Assembly: GCA_003024985.2 (NCBI GenBank)
Contig: PXIH01S0002789.1
DNA: 12,744 nucleotides
Strand: one strand, 5' to 3'
Origin: Euperipatoides rowelli
Lineage: Eukaryota > Onychophora > Udeonychophora > Euonychophora > Peripatopsidae
The notes below the pieces were generated by a model. That model was not told where the DNA came from and did no database searches. It saw only the letters and a list, made by a program, of their open reading frames with translations. Numbering within the stretch: position 1 is the first letter of the stretch; every line of letters begins with the position of its first letter. The position numbers and the translations under genes are program-made. Shown one piece after another: positions 1 to 7,931 of the stretch.

Positions 1-401
1 TGTCATTGGAGATAGAATTTTTTAGTTTTGATTTCTGAAATCTGCATTAAATTTTTATTTTAAAAATATATAAGTTTATTCCTAAATGTTTTATAATATT
101 TGTATTACGCTACCTGAAAATCAATATTATTACATCAGCGGTCGCGTGTCGCAGAGATAAACCCACAAGACCATACACATAGACACATTTTATAAAAAAT
201 TTAATTTGTCGTAAAATTTACGACAGTGCGGTCGCTCGAAGGTTAAAACAATTATTTAAATACAGTAGTTAATATCTTGAATGCAGAAATTTAACGGAAG
301 TTAGCTTGAGCCTTTGTTGCTGCTGTAAATATAAAAGTTCTGTCTCATCATTTTTTTCCACTTTCAGTGTTTAATATTTCATTTCATTTTATCTATTTCA
401 G
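1..401 (+). other. AT-rich intron-like DNA before the exon
   Basis: No gene, RNA gene or recognisable transposon is seen. The last 30 bases are T/C rich and end in TTTCAG, which serves as polypyrimidine tract and acceptor for the exon that follows. The stretch is therefore probably the 3' end of an intron of a plus-strand host gene. Confidence 0.5.
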
Positions 402-506
402 AATCAAACTCAGCCTGGGAGGGCGTGGAGTGAGCAACCTAAACAAACTGGTAATATGTTAGGAGTCAATTTAACTCCTGCTGACCGACACGGGGGATCA
501 GTACAG
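402..506 (+). CDS. internal exon of an unrecognised host gene (partial)
   Basis: A 105-bp block lies between a good acceptor (T/C-rich tract ending TTTCAG at 396-401) and a good donor (CAG, then GTAAAT from 507). Its base content is clearly richer in G+C than the DNA around it. Only one of the three plus-strand frames is open throughout. It gives 35 codons with both borders in phase 0 and begins N-Q-T-Q-P-G-R-A-W-S-E-Q. The other two frames hit TAG or TGA. The peptide is polar, rich in Gln, Gly and Pro, and has no known motif I can name, so it may be a disordered part of a larger protein. The large retrotransposon lies downstream on the opposite strand, which would put it in the next intron. 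The exon call rests on splice sites, frame and composition; gene identity is unknown. Confidence 0.6.
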
Positions 507-1294
507 GTAAATCCAGAGATAATTTGAATGTACAATATATTTTCAATTGATTATATTTATAAACAGCTATATTTTTTATTTAAAAAAATAAGGGCTGGCA
601 ATATAAGTGTTTGACACAAATACCGTTCACCACAACTAACAATTGATTACGTAGATGATATCAATTTTTAAAGTTTCGGTTGATTATAATGGGCAAAGGA
701 CCATTGAACAATCAATCAAGGCGGTAGTCGAGGGCACGTTGTGTACAAACATTTAAGAAATACTATATACTTCTTGCAGCTATAATGGTGGGGGGACGTG
801 ACAATAATAATGTAAGGCTTTAAAAATATTAAATACTTTATATATTAAAAAAAGAAACATTATTTAAAATGTGCCATAATACATTAGGTTATATATTTGC
901 TAACTTTGTTATAATTTACATTTAGACAGGCTAGTAAATTCAACTGTTCATTTCACTCAAGTTCATTCATCCATGATTCGTTTCTTTATCGTAAATTTAC
1001 AGAAGGTTTTGATTAACAATTGTGACGCTGCTGTCTTACTTAACTTGGCTATTTAATTTAATTTAATCAACCAATACAATTGTATTAGGTAAGACTATTA
1101 TCTTATTTCAATATAATAATAAAATATACTACAACAAATTACCTAAATCTACATACTGTATACTATATAAAAAAAGAAATATTATAAAATTAAAGATATT
1201 CATGAATGAAACACACTACTACCATAACATCAAAACAAATAGTCACTGAAATACATAATGTATTAATTATATCTTTTGAGAGAGAAAAAAAAAT
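507..1294. other. intron-like DNA and probable 3' UTR/tail of the LINE
   Basis: The stretch begins with the exon's donor site and ends at the LINE ORF2 stop. Some of the part near 1000-1294 should be the 3' untranslated region of the minus-strand retrotransposon. CR1-like elements often end in short tandem repeats rather than poly(A), and the three ATTTA units at 1051-1067 are one candidate for that tail. I cannot fix the true end. From 507 to about 1000 I see nothing recognisable. Confidence 0.4.
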
Positions 1295-1700
1295 TCAATC
1301 TTTGAAAATACATAATGGGTTAATCTTGTCTTTTAAATAATTATATAACCTTGAACTGAATACCTTTTTATCAAACTTCTCAAATAAAAGAGAGTACTCC
1401 GTTCCACAACTTTATGCGTCTGTTAACTATAAAACTTTGTCTTCGTTCATTCTTAACTAAATGCATTTTTACTGAATAACAATGGTTTCTTTTGGACATT
1501 CTCTTATTAATTATTTACAATTTGTCAATATTATTATCCATTACTGTTTTTGGAAACATAAACAATAAATTCATCTGAACTAATTTTTGATAAGGTATGT
1601 TTACTTTTTGTCTTTCTAAATAAGATAACTTATTAAAACTTGTCTGTTTTGTAAAACATCTAAATGCTCGTTCAATTAACATCTGATCTCTTTTTTATTT
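1295..1700 (-). other. C-terminal region of LINE ORF2
   Basis: Beyond the thumb, the minus strand reads I-E-R-A-F-R-C-F-T-K followed by L-S-Y-L-E-R-Q-K, then after a stop N-R-R-I-K-L-W-N-G and a last segment ending in P-L-C-I-F-K-D and TGA at 1295-1297. These match the conserved tail of jockey/CR1-type ORF2 proteins, where an I-E-x-V-Q-R-x-F-T-K box precedes a W-N-x-L-P box. One in-frame TAA and at least one frame slip interrupt it. Homology to the very end argues that the copy is not truncated at its 3' side. Confidence 0.75.
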
Positions 1701-1849
1701 TTTAATAAAACACTGGTTGAACAGTAAGTAAATATAGGTAGTATGTGAGATATATATAAAATTCTAAATGCATTCTTATCAAGATTTTTTTATGCTACTT
1801 TTACGAACCTCATTCTCATCCTACTTCATAAGTATTTTGCATGTTGAGA

Positions 1850-2830
1850 GAATGATAATCCCTATCAATGAATATACCCAGGTCCTTATGTACTGGTACA
1901 GTTTTTATGACACCATTGGTAACTACATAATCTATCTCCAAATTATTAGTTCCAAAATGTGTGACATGATTTTTGCCAATTTATTGTAAGCCCAATATCA
2001 TTACAGTTCTGTTTCAATAAATAATCTTCTTGTAAGATGTTACTATCATCATAAGAATTAACTTTACTATAAATTTTTAGATCATCTGCATACAGATTTA
2101 TGTTTGAATCAATATTATCGAAATCTGCCAAAAATAAATTAAACAGAGTCGAAGAGAGAACACCTCCTTGAGGCAGACCAGTGTACACATTTTGTGGAAT
2201 AGAATTGTATTCTCCAACTCTAACCGTAATTGTCCTGTTAATTAAGAATCTGAAAATCCATCTCACTATTACTGTAGGGAACTTCATCTCCATCATCTTT
2301 TGAATCAACAAATCTATATTTATTGAATCGTAAGCATTTGCCAAATCAAATACACAACGTCAACTGAATTTCTAGACTCTAAGTTATCAGTTAAAAAATC
2401 TATTAATTGAAACAAATTAGTACTTGTCGAAAAAAATTTCCGAAACCCATGCTGCACATTCGATAATAATTGATGATCTTCAATAATTAATTTAAATTTT
2501 TATCAATGCAAGTCTTCAAATTATTTTTATGATAGATGAACTATTAGAAATAGGACGATATGAATGTCTATTTCTTTTTTTTTAAATAGGAGTCATTATA
2601 CTAGATTTTCATATATAAGGAACTATACCATATTGAAATGACATTGAAGCTAGCCTAGCAATCAAAACCAAAAAATAAATAGACTACATTTTTTTATAAC
2701 AAAGTACGGTATTATGTCGTTAGCTACTGAAAAATAATTCTTTAAATTATTTATAATAGTTAACACCTGTTCAGGTGTTATTTCAAATTCCATAAAACTT
2801 ATCAAAATTCCATCTCAGATTCTTAGTACT
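1850..2830 (-). other. reverse transcriptase domain of LINE ORF2 (decayed)
   Basis: RNA-directed DNA polymerase domain. From the N-terminal side the motifs are FEITPEQVLTIINNLK (about 2790), SYRPIS (about 2555), VQHGFRKFFSTSTN (about 2455), DLANAYDSI (motif A, at 2345), GLPQGGVLSS (2150-2179), YADD (2081-2092, catalytic Asp pair kept) and KDLGIFIDRDY (about 1870). The longest intact piece (1946-2344) covers palm motifs A to C and the start of the thumb. Frames slip by one base at 2345-2350 and again right after the stop near 1946, where the KDLG motif continues in another frame. Two adjacent stops interrupt the part before QHGFRK. The motif set is that of CR1/jockey-type LINEs, distinct from LTR elements and group II introns. 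Confidence 0.88.
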
Positions 2831-2961
2831 GTTTATTTGAACATAAAATCTATTAAAATATTCACATAATTTATTAACTATAACTGACATGTCTGTAAAC
2901 TCAACATCTGCAATTTTCAACATTGTAATTTGCATATTAGGTTTTTTATTTTTTTAACATA

Positions 2962-3855
2962 CCTGTCAAGTATTCCGATTTGTGCGGCATCATTACGAAT
3001 TTAAGCTATAAATTTTGCATTCCGATATTGAAAGTCAAAATTACGTTTTTTTTAAAAAAAAAATGTGAATTGTATGAATTATAAGAATATCGATTGAAAA
3101 TTTGCATTTAAATCTTAAAATATCCTTATCTAGCTCTTGAAAACAAGAATTTGGACAGTTAAAAATGAGTTTATGATGATTTTGTTGAATATGTTTGCAT
3201 AAAAAGAGAAATAAATAAATAGATTATTTTCTAGCATTGCGTTGGGAGCTCACGTAATAAAGCAACCAAAGATATTCCAACCTCCCTATTGAAGTAAAAT
3301 GAACCCTTCCAATTATCTTATAGGCTTTCTTTTTATTGTACAACATAGTTTAATGGTGAAATTAATGTGTAAAATCAAATGAAAACAGCTTTAACATGAA
3401 ATGCTAAAGTGAATAAAAATTAAAACTGCTTTAATGTGAAACAGTTTTAAGTGAGGACTGGGTGTATCTCAAAATATCTGCAACTTTTTGGCTTTGTTAT
3501 TCTATCAATAAAAATTTTTAGTTTTAATTAATCCTTATTGTACATTAATTTATTAATTGATTGCTGTTAATTGTGGTATAAGTGTATTATTTGATTTAAT
3601 TGTCCTATTAGCCGTATCATTAGTAATAAAATATAGCCTAATAAATTCTGCAATTAGACACTGCTAAATTAATATCAAATATACAGAAAGAAATTCCCGT
3701 GGGGGGGGGGGGCTTTATCCCCCAATGTACCCATTATTTATTTTTTTAGCTTTTTTGTCATTTATGCCTTTATTCTTCAAAGGAAGGCTATATTCTTGAA
3801 AATTTGAAATTTGGAAACACATTATTCTTGATAGCTTCTATATGTACTTGACAGC
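2962..3855. mobile_element. 894-bp non-autonomous DNA transposon inside LINE ORF2
   Basis: The ends are inverted: CCTGTCAAGTA at 2962-2972 and TACTTGACAGC at 3845-3855, with 10 of 11 positions matching. TA lies directly outside both ends (2960-2961 and 3856-3857), and the inverted match goes on through ACATA / TATGT. ORF2 coding similarity stops exactly at these points: N-E-V-K-R-K-R-N-A-L on one side and N-K-K-P-N-M-Q-I on the other. The insert contains no transposase and only short frames, so it would have needed an enzyme supplied elsewhere. TA duplication suggests the Tc1/mariner superfamily, but the terminal sequence is not one I recognise and other TA-inserting families are possible. 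Inside lie a G12 run (3701-3712) and a short repeat pair. It inserted after the LINE did. Confidence 0.7.
3382..3448. repeat. degenerate direct repeat pair with hairpin
   Basis: AAAACAGCTTTAACATGAA at 3382-3400 recurs as AAAACTGCTTTAATGTGAA at 3422-3440, with three differences and about 40 bp between starts. The second copy also forms a hairpin with 7-bp arms, AAAACTG (3422-3428) and CAGTTTT (3442-3448). Both lie inside the TA-flanked transposon and may be old internal repeats of it. Confidence 0.5.
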
Positions 3856-4289
3856 TATGTATGTAAACAATGCATTTCTTTTTCTTTTTACTTCATTTAT
3901 AAATCTAATCTCATGAATTTTCCTAATTTGTTTTTAGGTTATATGTGTCATTATTACGCAAACCTCAATACTTATTTAAATTAGCAGTTTTATGTTTCAT
4001 ATACTGTGTGTGAGCCATATTTTTCTCTTTTATCCGACATTTTATATCTTTAGTTAACCACTGAATTCTTCCTTTGTTTTTTTATTACGGTACTAATTTT
4101 GGTATGCACATTAGTAAGACTGTATTTAACTCAGATATAATTGCATTATAATTTTGTGATAAACAGTTAATATGATCTACCGACGCTAGCATGTTAATTT
4201 GATTGAGTAACTCGTTTATCTTCTTCTAATCACCTTTTTTATAATTAATCTTAATAACTTTTTTTATCTGGATGTTTTTTAATTTTACT

Positions 4290-4968
4290 TTTAATTGCAA
4301 ATGTGATTTTCATGTGGTCACACTTTCCGAATGGACTTAGCACTTCTATGTTCTCCAATAAATTATCAGTTTTTGTAAATATTAAGTCTAGAATGGAATT
4401 GCTATTACGTCTGATTCTGGTGGACTCATTTACATGTTGATACAAATTTTCATTAGTTACAAAATCAATAAAACAACAAAAAGACAAATGATTATTAGGT
4501 ATTCAGGACCAGATCAATCAACTGCAGGTAAATTGAAATCACCCAGTAAAAGAAAATCATTATACATTTTTTTTTAAACATGGTGATATAATCAATGCAT
4601 TCATTAATCAAGGCTTCATTGATTTTTATGCAAGAATTTAGCGGTCTATAGACAAAACCCATAAGAATTTTTAATTTTAGACAACTTAATTCTAACCAGA
4701 CTGATTCAAATTTTAAACAATTGTTATAAGCCAATACTTGATGAATTATATGATATTTCAAATATAATGATATCCTTTCACCTCTTTTATTTTCTTTATC
4801 CCTTCTTATCAGAACAAAGTTCTCAATATTAATCTCATCATCAGTAATGAAATCATTTAACCATGTCTCTAATATGATAACAATGTGTGTTTCATTCATA
4901 TTCAAATAAGCCCTAATCTCTTCAATCTTATTAGGCAAATAATTTACATTAGCAGAATATACTGTTTG
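4290..4968 (-). other. APE-type endonuclease domain of LINE ORF2 (decayed)
   Basis: This domain nicks chromosomal DNA to prime reverse transcription. The frame open from 4968 down to 4495 holds SANVNYLPNKIEEI (the usual N-V-N-x-L start), LETWLND with the catalytic Glu, R-R-D-K-E-N-K-R-G, and GFVYRPLNS. The next catalytic motif, GDFN, lies in another frame at 4532-4543, so a base was gained or lost between about 4545 and 4570 near an A run. The expected W after it reads TGA. A third open piece (4487-4251) carries N-S-I-L-D-L-I-F-T and S-P-F-G-K-C-D-H; the last three residues correspond to the family's S-D-H, with Cys in place of Ser but Asp and His kept. Most active-site residues are therefore still readable although the frame is lost. 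Confidence 0.82.
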
Positions 4969-5003
4969 TCAAAGACAAACAATCCTTTAATTGCTAACAT
5001 GTT

Positions 5004-5723
5004 TTATGCTTTTGTGTTAAAACTCTTCCATATTTTGACTTCTTTATGATTACTATTTAAGCCGTAATCACTATTGCTTAGACACTTAGTAGAAGTATCT
5101 GTATGCAAGTCTTTTAAAGCTAATGTATCAATCAATAGAGTAGAACAATCTACGATTTGTGACCCCTTTATTAAATTTATTGATGCCATAGTTAACACCT
5201 CAGTAATTTCAATTGTTTTCAGATCACCTGTAATATTTTCATTATACAAATCTGGGATGTTAACACATTCAGTTACAATGGAAGAAGTACTAGAGTTATC
5301 TTCAACAGCAGCCGTACTTACAACTTGATCAAGTACAAACACTCCTTGAGGTAGTAAATATAAATTTGCACCCTTATCCTTAACTTCATCAGTACATAAA
5401 ACATCAGATGATGCTAAATCGGAGGTCGAACATAGTTCCAACCTAAATTTGCAACCCTCTTCCAAATTATATACACTGGTTGAATTATCAAGAGTATCAA
5501 CCGGATCACAAACAGAAGTAGTTTTCAGTTCGTCATGACCTATATCATAACCATATTCATTTTGAGACCTCTTTATATCTAATTCACACTCTGCCGGATC
5601 ATTTTTTAACCCGGTGTTTAAATTTTCTGATTGACCAATTATGTTATCAGTAACTGAATCATTACTTATTGCTGTTTGTTCACTTAATGATCTTCTCCAT
5701 GCAGCCCTCTCTTTCTTACATAC
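5004..5723 (-). other. long open C-terminal part of LINE ORF1
   Basis: Two hundred and thirty-nine codons run without a stop from 5723 to the TAA at 5004-5006, which is unusual in DNA this AT-rich. The start of the piece reads R-A-A-W-R-R-S-L-S-E-Q; the rest is acidic and rich in Ser, Thr, Asn and Asp and looks disordered. No domain is recognised. It has no ATG in its first part and must join to upstream ORF1 sequence through a frame slip near 5730. A likely role is a flexible tail of the ORF1 protein. It is the best-preserved part of the element. Confidence 0.6.
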
Positions 5724-5736
5724 CTAGAACTATTTA

Positions 5737-6057
5737 TAAANATTCTAGTAAAAATGAACATGCTATCATCACACTTAAAATTTTTGACTCATGCAATTGA
5801 CCCACATAAGGTCTTATATAAGTAGTATCAGATCATTTTGTACATTGATATATTAGTTTCAAATCCTCAAAAGGTGCAGAATTGTAGAAAACTCTATGCC
5901 AACATAATCTAGTCTTCAATTGAAAGCACTTAAAGTTTGAATTTTTTATAATTCGTTGTATCGTAATTCTAAAAGAATATAAATCAATTTTAAGATCATT
6001 AAATCTTATATATAAAGCACTACACTCTCACAGTGCTTTTTTAGAAGGCAGTCTACT
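5737..6057 (-). other. middle segment of LINE ORF1, unrecognised
   Basis: One frame reads S-R-L-P-S-K-K-A-L, a TGA (6028-6030), 64 open codons including R-F-N-D-L-K-I-D-L-Y and L-C-W-H-R-V-F-Y, a second TGA (5833-5835) and 32 more codons to a TAA at 5734-5736. The peptide is basic with several aromatic residues, unlike the acidic tail that follows. I do not recognise the domain. Its position suggests the structured core of ORF1, perhaps an RNA-binding part, but that is inference. Confidence 0.45.
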
Positions 6058-6505
6058 CAAAATTCTCTCATGTTGCTCATTTATGACTATGCTCTTATTC
6101 TTTTTATTACATAAATATTCTTTGATTCCTTGACTATATTATAACTCTGTTCGATATCATTAAATATTATGTCTTTGTCCTCTGTGTAATTATCTTTTTG
6201 ATTAAAATTAAAAATCTGAATTATCTATCAATAAATCAGCGTTGTTATGCTGTTCTTTAATCTTTATGTTGTTAGAAACTGAATGCATAACGTTCATTAT
6301 CATATCATATATACTGTACGTGTAAGGTATTTATTCTATTATTTATAATGTTATATTATTCATCAGTTGTTATTGAATTATTCAACACCGCAAAACGTTC
6401 CAAATAATAATTTTCACTCTTTATTGACTGATGTTCACCATTACTATCGTCCATTATACAATCACAAGGTTGTTGAACGTAATTTATATCTAAAGAATTC
6501 TTACG

Positions 6506-6655
6506 GCATTCCAAACAATAAAACTTGGTTTTGTCCAACTGTAAAGTATCAAAACTAAAGTTATCCATATCTACACATTTGTTATGAAAATACTTATTAC
6601 AACTATCTTCTCACTTTATCACAATTGAACTTAATATACATTTACATTTAAAACA
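6506..6655 (-). other. second PHD-like zinc finger of LINE ORF1
   Basis: Reading the minus strand from 6655 gives C-F-K-C-K-C, then a TGA codon at 6611-6613, then D-S-C-N-K-Y-F-H-N-K-C (C-x4-H-x2-C), and finally F-Y-C-L-E-C ending at 6506. This is the full C4-H-C3 order of a PHD finger. The TGA stands where a Cys codon (TGT or TGC) is expected, so one base change explains it. The short frame starting at the ATG of 6568 is only the downstream part of this finger. Confidence 0.6.
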
Positions 6656-6855
6656 TGAATTTGATCCAAACATGGTTTCATTTTCTGCACCTTGAATTCC
6701 ACCGGTCGTTATCAAACCACGATTAATTTCAAACTGCACTGATCGTAACTAATACTATTTTTATTCTGTAATTCGCTTTGTGTGACTTCATCTATTGTAT
6801 TTGACTGTACTGACAACAACTTATCACAGTTAATTATTAAATTATCTCTGATTTG

Positions 6856-7017
6856 GCATTTATAACTTATAAAAATCTTTTCGTCCACGTTATCATACCT
6901 GATGCTTTCCAAATCATATTTAAAATCTAAACATTTGAAATGAGCCCCTTTGTCGCAATCTTTATTGCAAAACAAAGCTGGCATATAATCAGAAAATTTA
7001 CCATTACATTCAGACCA
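6856..7017 (-). other. first PHD-like zinc finger of LINE ORF1
   Basis: The piece open from 7131 to 6712 shows W-S-E-C, then after 12 residues C-N-K-D-C-D-K-G-A-H-F-K-C (C-x3-C-x4-H-x2-C), and about 25 residues later Y-K-C. PHD fingers have C4-H-C3 with the same C-x4-H-x2-C core. One early Cys appears replaced (Trp in W-S-E-C) and the last Cys is missing, so the finger is degenerate. The open piece begins at a GTG that is not a real start; the protein continues from the hybrid-binding domain after a frame slip near 7150. Confidence 0.55.
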
Positions 7018-7259
7018 TTTACCAACATCGTCCTGTTTAAAGTTGTTAATCTTTTCTTTTTCTTCATTTGGCTTTACAATTTTAATACCATGATTAAATA
7101 CTGTATCGGAGTGAAAGCCTTGCTCTGGCACGTATGAAGTTTTTATGTTTTTGTCCTTTTACCATTTGCTTGCTTAACATTTTGATTATTATTATCCGCT
7201 GAAAATAATTCAATAACTGATTTAATTTTATCTTCACCACATTTAATATTTGCTTTCTT

Positions 7260-7397
7260 AGTATTCAAATATGAATCTGCATCTTCAAAATTTTTAAATT
7301 TCTTAAAGACGGGATTTCTGAAACCGTTTATCTGATTCTTATAATCATCCCAACCTCTGTAAATACCTGGCATAAATCCCTTTTTAACTGTATAAAA
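7260..7397 (-). other. RNase H1-type RNA:DNA hybrid-binding domain at ORF1 N-terminus
   Basis: Residues 3-48 of ORF1 match the N-terminal hybrid-binding domain of eukaryotic RNase H1, a fold also found in the viroplasmin family (Pfam Cauli_VI). The segment starts F-Y-T-V-K-K-G, continues P-G-I-Y-R-G-W at residues 12-18, has Q24 and N-G-F at 26-28, then V-F-K-K-F at 32-36, and ends with Ala42 and Y-L at 45-46. Spacing and nearly all of the family's conserved positions are kept without a break. In RNase H1 this domain holds RNA:DNA hybrids and raises processivity; no RNase H catalytic domain follows here. The surrounding frame is open from 7403 to 7143. The same role in this ORF1, gripping the RNA:cDNA duplex, is inference. 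Confidence 0.8.
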
Positions 7398-7403
7398 TGC
7401 CAT

Positions 7404-7777
7404 CCTTATGTTCCATTTTAAAACAATCTGTTGCCATTATCTAATTCAATATCTATCATCCCGGACTTTAAAAATATAAACTAACTCAAAATGGCTCCAC
7501 TACTCACCGCCATATTGATTAGCTCATACATGATAAAAACTGATTACAGACCTTCAAGTCATGAAATGTTCAGAGAAAGAGAAAAATTTTATACTCCACC
7601 CCCTCCCCTCCACACAATTAAAAAATATTGCACCTTCCACCCAGTCCAAAGGTGGACCCATGTGAGGATTTAATAGGCAAAGCCTTTTTTTTTTAAAAGA
7701 ATTAGCATTTTTTAAAAAGTTTTTTTTTTGTGTGTGTGTGCTTGTGTATGTTTGTGTACAACATTAACTCAATGTAA
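7404..7777. other. probable LINE 5' leader and low-complexity DNA
   Basis: The part nearest ORF1 (to about 7490) is probably the 5' untranslated region of the minus-strand LINE; it contains an extra upstream ATG. The left border of the element cannot be fixed. Beyond it lie a C-rich patch (about 7595-7610), T runs at 7684-7753 and a short TG repeat at 7730-7757. No gene is seen. Confidence 0.4.
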
Positions 7778-7785
7778 TAAAGATG

Positions 7786-7886
7786 CAGTGGCGTCCCAAG
7801 GGGGGGTGCGGCCTGCACCGGGTGCCACCCAAATTTTTTTTTTTTTTGGGGGGGGGGGGGGGGGGAAAAAAAACCCCCCTGCCACC

Positions 7887-7931
<45 letters not shown>

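Larger units (their letters stand above)
1295..5000 (-). pseudogene. LINE ORF2: endonuclease-reverse transcriptase, broken
   Basis: ORF2 encodes the enzyme that nicks the target DNA and copies the element RNA from the nick. The probable start is the ATG at 4998-5000, one codon after the ORF1 stop. Homologous reading can be followed nearly to the TGA at 1295-1297. The order is: APE-type endonuclease (about 4968-4290), a linker with a W-L-T-K-D-I-K motif (4250 to about 3870), an inserted DNA transposon (2962-3855), the rest of the linker (about 2955-2830), reverse transcriptase (about 2830-1850) and a C-terminal region (about 1700-1295). The open frame changes many times, for example between the endonuclease start and GDFN, at 2345-2350, and just after 1946, and a few in-frame stops occur. 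An open stretch at 1946-2344 begins at a TTG that is really the Leu of the motif DLANAYD. With the insert removed, the length fits a full CR1-like ORF2. Confidence 0.85.
1295..7403 (-). mobile_element. CR1/jockey-like non-LTR retrotransposon, decayed, two ORFs
   Basis: On the minus strand the order is ORF1 (7403 to 5004), then ORF2 with an APE-type endonuclease, reverse transcriptase and C-terminal region (about 5000 to 1295). This is the layout of the CR1/jockey group of LINEs, which copy themselves by target-primed reverse transcription. The limits given are coding limits; the 5' leader may reach about 7490 and the 3' UTR extends below 1295. Evidence is the ordered set of motifs: an RNase H1-type N-terminal domain, two PHD-like fingers, ETWLND, VYRP, GDFN, CDH, YRPIS, QHGFRK, DLANAYD, GLPQGG, YADD, KDLGIFID and RIKLWNG. 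Frames are broken by many one-base slips, often at A runs, by several stops, and by an inserted DNA transposon at 2962-3855. No clear target-site duplication was found. The exact clade (CR1, L2, Daphne, Crack and others) needs a tree. Confidence 0.88.
5004..7403 (-). pseudogene. LINE ORF1: hybrid-binding domain plus PHD-like fingers, broken
   Basis: ORF1 proteins of LINEs bind the element RNA and act as chaperones. This one is large, about 800 codons if read end to end. The start is the ATG at 7401-7403, and the next residues at once form a hybrid-binding domain. Then come two PHD-like zinc fingers (6856-7017 and 6506-6655), a middle part rich in Lys and Asn, a stretch at 6057-5737 with two in-frame TGA codons, and a polar tail of 239 codons without a stop (5723-5004). 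Frame slips are visible near 7150, near 6730, between about 6350 and 6060, and near 5730. An N occurs at 5741. PHD fingers are known in ORF1 of CR1-type elements; the N-terminal domain is unexpected there. The TAA at 5004-5006 is followed by one codon and then the ORF2 ATG. Confidence 0.75.

Noticed and set aside
1768-1989. plus-strand open frame of 73 codons
   Set aside because: It is antisense to the thumb and KDLGIFID region of the LINE reverse transcriptase and has no motif.
5074-5328. plus-strand open frame of 84 codons
   Set aside because: It is the antisense shadow of the long open ORF1 tail (5723-5004, minus).
6367-6558. plus-strand open frame over the second finger
   Set aside because: The minus strand carries the PHD-like C/H pattern; this frame is its shadow.
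6940-7137. plus-strand open frame over the first finger
   Set aside because: It is antisense to the first PHD-like finger of ORF1 and shows no motif.
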